From positions 992,001 to 1,056,000 of the forward strand of contig JAMZAV010000160.1 of assembly GCA_024449915.1 (NCBI GenBank): DNA of 64,000 nucleotides. Reading direction: 5' to 3'. The translations under genes and the position numbers were made by a program. Positions 58,000 to 64,000 of the stretch are shown here, in pieces. This stretch comes from Sweltsa coloradensis. Its lineage: Eukaryota > Arthropoda > Insecta > Plecoptera > Chloroperlidae. The notes under the pieces are model-generated. The model saw nothing but the letters and a program-made list of their open reading frames with translations, was not told where the DNA came from and did not search any database. Numbering within the stretch: the first letter of the stretch is position 1; every line of letters starts with the position of its first letter.

Positions 58000-59734
58000 A
58001 TATGACTAGCCTGTGCTTCAATCCGTATAGAGTTTTTATCTCAATTTTGGAATTCTCATAAGGAGTTTTTATTTTTCATGAAATTAGAATTAAAAACTGG
58101 AACTTATAGTAATAAGAACAGCTCTGATTTTAATAATTGCTCTACTATAACAGTTACGGCAAAACGACATTTACATTTCTGGGATTTTACTAAACTACCC
58201 GAAATTGCCAAAAAATCTCCTAGGTACAGAGTTGGGTCTACGGTATAACCATAAGTAATACTAAACACCTTGTTTCCACAGAATATTTTCGCTTTCACGA
58301 TGATATCTCGCGCCGTTCTCTCTTATATCGGCGATTATCTTGAAACTTTGCAGCCCGGACACAAATTGTCGTGTTTACACTTGTACTGCATCCCCCCCTT
58401 CTTCTCCCACCCACCCGACACCAAGAGGGTTGGGTGAGCGGCGAGCGCGAGTAAAACCGTTCAGGCTTCGAGTGCAAAACCGTGTTCATACATTTACGTT
58501 CATATAATGCATAGAAAACAGCTTTAAAAGCTGCAACATTGAGTATACGGCAGAAACATGCTGCATTCCTGTATTTTGTGTACATTGAACAAACTAAAAG
58601 TTTACAGAAGTTGTAAGAAAATTTACCGAAGAAGTTATTTTCTCCATTTCCTTCATCCTATGCTAACCATTACCTTCTTTATAGACATATATACATTAAT
58701 TTACCTTTAGTCGTATAAAAGTCTTATTTGCGAATAATATCTCATCCTCGACAGTGAACATTTTAAAAGTAGGTTATTAAACGTGATGCGAGAGGTAGAG
58801 TTTTCAATTTAATTAAATCGAGGAGATATTTTTAATGGCTCTTCAGCTCTTTGTACAGTGTACACCCGCCGTTTTAATAACTTGTTTTTGTGAGGAATAT
58901 AACCGGAAACCATTATAGCGCGCTTGTCAAAGCATGTATGCGTATTAACGATTCAATTAGCTTTTTCTATTTGCTCTTTTTGCATCTAACGGTAGAAGCA
59001 ATATAGAACGGAATATTATATTGTGAGCTTTGTACAATACCTTTGCAGGTATTTTAAATCTAATATGTGCCGTAGATGCCCGGGGGAAACCATTCAACAT
59101 AACATGCACTGCGTTGGTGTGGAAATAACTGTCTGTTTTTGCCACATCCATTAAAGACATCATATAACAAAGAGCTAATTAAATCCTTTGAAGTCAACCC
59201 TCGTACTAGTTGTGACATTGAACATTTCATTACGTCTCCGATTTCAATTAGGTCAAGATGGCGGAAAGTACGGAAATTAAAAATGTCATCTCCATTGAAT
59301 GGGATTCCTCATTGCCAGATGTTAGTAGGAGTGGGGGTGGGGGAGTAGATTAGCTCCTACACAACACTACAGATTTCCTATAACCTATATTGTAGGTGCT
59401 CCAACTTTTTCCATTAGCGCAACAAGAGAATCCTGTCAAGTGAAGCAACTATTCGAACTAGTGCTCGGGACACTTGATCATTAAGAGATAAACTAGGGCA
59501 CCGATGTCCCAGTCCCGTACACGAAAATCAAGATTGTTTCTGATTAACATTCGCTGAGAGGTTTTGCGTCTTTACTTTTAAGTAGTATATTGAAACTAAC
59601 TATTAAAACAACATTTTCTTGTTTTTTCATCTTTTGTTCGATTAAATTACGATATTTCCACATATTGCGTAATAATTTAACTAAGTAGAAGAAGCGGCGC
59701 CTCATTTTATTAAAATTATTTCCAAGAGGATCCC
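58000..59734. other. Unassigned DNA, no recognised gene
   Basis: AT-rich with a C/T-rich patch at 58390-58425. Open frames show no family motif. A first synaptobrevin exon here or elsewhere above 40618 cannot be excluded. Confidence 0.35.
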
Positions 59735-59955
59735 GGCGACAGTGATGGCATGGCTCAATCGTAAAGCGCGAGACTCTGATTCGGGAGGTCCCAGACTCGA
59801 ATCTCACCACCGACAATCGCGACTAAAAGTACTTCCGGTTTTTCTTCAGTCGATTGTGTCCTCTTAAACTTCCATCGGTCATTCCCTGCACATGTCTTAA
59901 TTCCAAAATACCTAGTTAGACACCTGAAAAGGTTCATCATTGCAAAAGTAGGCAG
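59735..59955 (+). mobile_element. tRNA-derived SINE, family S copy
   Basis: GATGGCATGGCTCAATCGTA (A-box region), CTGATTCGGGAGGTCCCAG, ACTCGAATCTC (B box), then TTTCTTCAGTCGATTGTGTC and CTAGTTAGACACCTGAAAAG. This is a plus-strand copy with a recognisable head. Confidence 0.78.
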
Positions 59956-62859
59956 GTTTTAAAAGATAAATTTAATAATGTTCTCTTTCATTCATATAAG
60001 TTTTTTCAGTCAGGGTTATGGGCAGTTTTGGTTTTAATGAAAAGCTAGTTGCAATGTTTAATTTTCAATTAAATCGGTTGTCCGAACCCAAATAGCGCCA
60101 TTTTACTATTTGATATAATAAACCAGTTATCGGCTACAATGTTTAGGAAACAATATTGGACATTATCGCTAGTTAAAAATAAATGAACATATTATTATAT
60201 AAATCGTAAAATGATATCCCAGTTTGTATTCATAATACTGAATACACTTCGGAAGTTACAACATTTTCAAATGTACTTTATGTGAGTTGGCTGATTAAAT
60301 CAATAGCAAGAAAATGGTTTAACTTATATTACATTTCATAATCCTTTTCTACCTACACAAACCCCTACTCAATTTGGTATTTGTCTGATCATAAATGTAT
60401 ACTTAAGCTTTTGTATTCTACATCGAATCCAAGTGAAACCCAAAACCAAATTAATTAAAATTCTTAATCTAAACCTGGAGCACCCAGTAATCCTATTTGT
60501 CGGCGTGTGGTTGCAAGCGAACAAACACACCGTGGGTGCTGGTTAGCACCTTCTCGAATGACCAATCAGATTGCGCTGATTGTCTGTGGGTAGTGTTTGA
60601 TTATGCGAGCGTGTGCAGGAGCCAGGAACGCGTAGGAGGCATACACAAGCATCTTGAATAACAGAAACCGTTCATATTTCCCGTCTTGTAGGAAGCTGAG
60701 TGGGTAGATATATTTAAAAAATATTGATTTATTTTCATCTGAGAGGAGAGACATAATATCATGGGGCAAGGTAATATTGAGAATATGGTAACAAGATCTG
60801 AGAGATGGAAGGACTTGGTTAGCTACTGCAGAGTATGAAAGAAGAAACAGATTAAAAGGAGACTTTAATATCGTTTATTTTTTCCTTTTTATATAAATGT
60901 CTTCGAACAAACCGTGTCAATTCCTCATAAGGCATATTGAAGAACAAATAACAAAGAACCGTACCTGATATTAGAGAATGGTAAAACATACAATGTAATC
61001 ATATAATATCTTTCTTTTCTTCGAGTTGCCACGGTTTATATATTTGTGTATATATTTTTTTTGTATTTTGTTTTTCCAGTTTTGTTCTGTATTTATCAAT
61101 GTAATGTAATTTTCGATTTTTATACTTTAAATGTATTGGCCCTGAAGAAGATGAATTAAATTTCATCGAAACGTTGGCCTAATGTTAATATACGTGGCAT
61201 GATAACAGGAAAACCTAGTTCATTAATAAACATATATATATATTATGTGATATTTATATTTTTGGGTCTAACAGGTTATTTTTCAGAGTCTAGGTTTGCT
61301 GCAAAGATCATAATTTTGAAGGAATGATACAAATTTAATGTTTTCTTTCTCACAAAATGCATAATTATACATTTCTTTAAAATAGAAGATGAATGTTACA
61401 GCGTAAGGGATTTCGTTATAGTACAGCATTTATGTTTAGGACAAACTAGGCAACATAGCATTGTGAGACGTCCCTAATGCATTAGTAATAAAAAAACTGA
61501 GCAATCCTTTCTTATCTGAGCTTTAATTGTTAATAAAATCTCTAAATGCAATAACAAATCTTTGTCGACTCAAGAGAGCGTAAATTTCTCAACTCCCATC
61601 ACATTGCTCTAGTTTAGTTTATGACGAGTAGGTGGGTAGTTGAAAGGAGAGAGAGACTGCGCATTTACGTATGAATGAGCCCGTGAAGCACATCTCAAGT
61701 TTCAAGCTGCATATCAGACAAAGACGGTTCGTTGCTATGGTTGCACTGTGCTAATTAATTTCCTCGAGACCCTGGATAGATTCTAAATTAAATGACGCTT
61801 TCATGTGCAGTGGTTCGATATTAGTTCCGACGGATGCAGTGTTGAAGCGCAATTAGCTTTGCTCTAGATTCGTGCACATGAAATACGTGATTTAGATTTG
61901 CCCGAGGCGGATTGAGAGGTTTGCATCACTGAGGGAGTTTGGTTCCGTGATCTGCAAAGAACTGTCAAATGCAGATCGACTCTCCTGTCATGTTTACTCC
62001 CACTGTTCTTACTTACAAGTTCGAACAATTTACTACACCAATAAGAATAAATATGAACACGTCAGATTTCTTGATTAATTCGTCAGAACCAATAAACACA
62101 TACAGCTCCATCAAAGAGCCACAAACGAGATGAAGTTTTAGGCTAGGGTGGGAGCAACCCCCCCACCCCCTCAACGTATTTCCCGTTATCCCCTTTCCAA
62201 GAAACAGGAGCAAGTCGTGGTTTAGAATATTTATCAACACTGCGAGGGTTTGCCTAGCTTATATATTAACTTTACTGGAGAACTTACAAATTAATACACT
62301 TATGTGAATCACGACTCCGTAGAGAAATCAAATTTGATGTACTGCTGAAAATTAAACACTTGAATGGAAGATCTGCACACATGCAAGCAATATAAGGTTC
62401 GGAAATACAGACATATATTCGTTACGCAGATAGTAATTCATTCATTCAGTTTTAATAATAAAAAACGCCATAAAGAAATAAAAATGAATCCATTCACAGA
62501 TCAGAACGAGACTGATTTTATAATTGCATCTCATTTAAGTTTGCTGTTGACATTTTCAATATGAACTCGCGAAGGTAGACCTCATTATAATCCTTTCAAG
62601 ATTGAAACTTTCAATCAAAGAGTGATATTGTTTGCTCCGGTTATTTTGCTTACCTAATTAGTGTATATAAGCTTCAATGACGATACAATTTCATTCATGA
62701 AAAACAAGACGTTTGAAAACTTTTAATACGTTTACTCTCTTCATCAACAGCCGGTCGCGCCGTATTTTCTGCTATGACTTAGAGATCTAAACCCCTCAAT
62801 AACACACTACGATTTTAATCGATTAGGGGTAATCAAACAGAAAGTGAGCAACTCCTATG
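59956..62859. other. Unassigned DNA with one structured repeat motif
   Basis: No gene is supported. At 61135-61183 there is a compact stem-loop motif of the kind found in Penelope-like or LINE 3' regions. The rest has no repeat match that I noticed. Confidence 0.4.
61135..61183 (+). other. Hammerhead-like stem-loop motif from a retroelement
   Basis: The outer stem ATTGGCC (61135-61141) pairs with GGCCTAAT (61176-61183). Inside, CTGAAGA is followed by a perfect six-base stem GATGAA / TTCATC with a six-base loop, then GAAAC. CTGANGA plus GAAA are hammerhead core elements, but one extra A precedes the inner stem and no classic stem I/III arrangement is evident. Similar CTGAAGA...GAAACGT motifs are common in Penelope-like and LINE-derived repeats. 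Confidence 0.45.
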
Positions 62860-63095
62860 CTGGGAGTCACTCACCGATAGGAGCAGGGGGACTTGGGAGG
62901 TTGCCGGATCGATACCAGCTACTGGAAGCCCTGACTGAAAGGGTTTTCCAAGGCTTTCCTCAGTCAAAGGCGAGTGCTGGGATTGAGTTTCACTAACAGT
63001 CCTCGGACATTCCTTCCCAACTATAACCGTGGTGGCACATACGACTAGGGCGCTGGGCCGAAGACGTGGGTTCGAATCCCGCATAAGGTATGGGT
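62860..63095 (+). mobile_element. tRNA-derived SINE plus a second tRNA-like head
   Basis: GGACTTGGGAGGTTGCCGGA, TCGATACCAGCTACTGG, TTTTCCAAGGCTTTCCTCAG and AACAGTCCTCGGACATTCC form one diverged SINE. It is followed at about 63028-63085 by GGTGGCACATACGACTAGGG, then GTGGGTTCGAATCCCGC, a second A-box/B-box pair. The second looks like the start of another SINE rather than a functional tRNA. Confidence 0.6.
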
Positions 63096-63699
63096 TTTCT
63101 TGTAATCGTCCTTCATCGTCCTCTGTCACCACTCATCGTCTCGAATAGCCTACGTGCATTAATATGAAACATTCGGCAACAGAAATCATCTAACTAGTTG
63201 ATTGTCATAACCACCAAGGGCAGGATTAAAAAGAGTTTATCAAATAAGTTAAAGATTAAAATACAATGCACACTACAACAATATTTAATACATTCTAGGC
63301 CTCCCGATTTGGACACTGTTGACACTTGATGATTTGAGATTGACGGGGTTGAAACTTTAGTAAGAGCTGGAAACATCGTCAGACAGCCGTCCTAGGTGTT
63401 TTCACCTCACGTGGAAGTCCTTGTGTTTCCGTCACATGTCAGTGTCACAATGCACTATGCACGGGTGAGCTCATATTAGTGCAAACGTGCTAATAAGGAG
63501 GATTTGTGGAGGTGAATGATTCATTTGATAAATACAATCAGTACTAGACTGAGAGTAGGAAAACCATTTTATGGTAGAAAACTAGTGATAAAACAACCAT
63601 TTATAGTGTGAACCACATAAATTAAAGTAGATCTATATTCATATAGAAGGGCGTTTCCTGATTAATCATTCTTATTCGATAATGATTAATACTTTGTGA

Positions 63700-63960
63700 T
63701 TAGGCCGTTACACCGACACGCACGCGGACACGCGGACGGGAGTACCTACCCAATATAGGGCGCATACCTAACTGTTATTGATCCACACGTGTTCCAGCAT
63801 TCAGGTGCCGAGGACACGAAGATTCACACTTTATGGGGGCTAGTCCCGTCCCCCTAACACCAAACACGTCATGTATCGTCCTTGTTGGTTGGCAATGTCA
63901 ACAAAAAATATATATGTTTATCGGAGGCTCATTTTTGCTTTATCGTGAGATGTGACCAAA
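63700..63960 (-). repeat. Family D copy, reversed, diverged
   Basis: GGGGGCTAGTCCCGTCCCCC, ACGTCATGTATCGTCCTTGT, GGCAATGTCAACAAAAA, then TATCGTGAGATGTGACC. GACACGCACGCGGACACGCG at 63715 resembles the family D GGAC repeats but lies on the opposite side. Confidence 0.45.
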
Positions 63961-63966
63961 TCACAT

Positions 63967-64000
63967 CTATGGTAATCCCCAGTCTCCAATACGTCCGTAC
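63967..64000. mobile_element. Start of a second copy of the 15.6 kb MITE
   Basis: AATCCCCAGTCTCCAATACG, TCCGTAC matches ATCCCCAGTCTCAAATACGT at 15688. Just before it, GATGTGACCAAATCACATC forms a tip hairpin analogous to the left tip of the 15.6 kb element. The element continues off the window. Confidence 0.6.

Noticed and set aside
60566..60769. 67-codon minus-strand open frame
   Set aside because: No motif recognised and no neighbouring exon; kept out as probable chance.
63028..63085. Possible tRNA gene with GGTTCGAATCCC
   Set aside because: It has A-box and B-box spacing, but no complete cloverleaf could be drawn by eye and it sits within SINE sequence.
41000..64000. Search for the first coding exon of synaptobrevin
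   Set aside because: Such an exon may be only a few codons long. Several ATG-plus-GT candidates exist on the minus strand, but none has a convincing donor and phase together, so I report none.

Overview
The window is AT-rich metazoan nuclear DNA. It carries two spliced genes, both on the minus strand, embedded in a dense layer of transposable-element debris. I see no prokaryotic features, rRNA operon or CRISPR array. An arthropod is the most likely source. The synaptobrevin gene ends in a Pro/Gln-rich luminal tail like that of Drosophila n-Syb, and there are both 5S-derived and tRNA-derived SINEs. The species is not determinable by eye.

Gene 1 (1257-13421, minus) is a membrane-anchored short-chain dehydrogenase/reductase of the SDR16C type (retinol dehydrogenase / 17-beta-hydroxysteroid dehydrogenase 11/13-like). 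Five coding exons can be joined in phase with canonical splice sites. Its C-terminal exon(s) lie beyond the left edge. Gene 2 (24866-40618, minus) is neuronal synaptobrevin (VAMP, v-SNARE). Five coding exons give the whole SNARE motif, the transmembrane segment and a luminal tail. The first coding exon (N-terminal Met) was not located and should lie above 40618. The last intron has paired alternative donor and acceptor sites whose combinations predict different C-termini, including one without the tail.

Repeat layer. (1) About ten related elements share paired subterminal inverted repeats, a conserved 3' hairpin stem with a variable loop, and a CTAG|T 3' end. They look like non-autonomous Helitron2/Helentron elements in at least three families. 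(2) A tRNA-derived SINE family is present in many copies, with other tRNA-headed SINEs and one SINE with a 5S rRNA-like head. (3) There are hAT-type DNA elements, one with a perfect 8-bp target duplication, and other inverted-repeat MITEs. (4) One LINE reverse-transcriptase C-terminal relic is present. (5) An unclassified dispersed family carries the 15-mer CCGGCACCTCCACCA, found at eleven sites. Minisatellites and microsatellites are also present.

Layout: 1-13.4 kb is the SDR gene with repeat-filled introns. 13.4-21.9 kb is intergenic repeats. 22-24.9 kb is a probable synaptobrevin 3' UTR or flank. 24.9-40.6 kb is the synaptobrevin gene, whose last intron (about 9.9 kb) has few repeats. 40.6-64 kb is repeats plus unassigned DNA that probably contains the synaptobrevin first exon and promoter. 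The two genes have no evident functional link.
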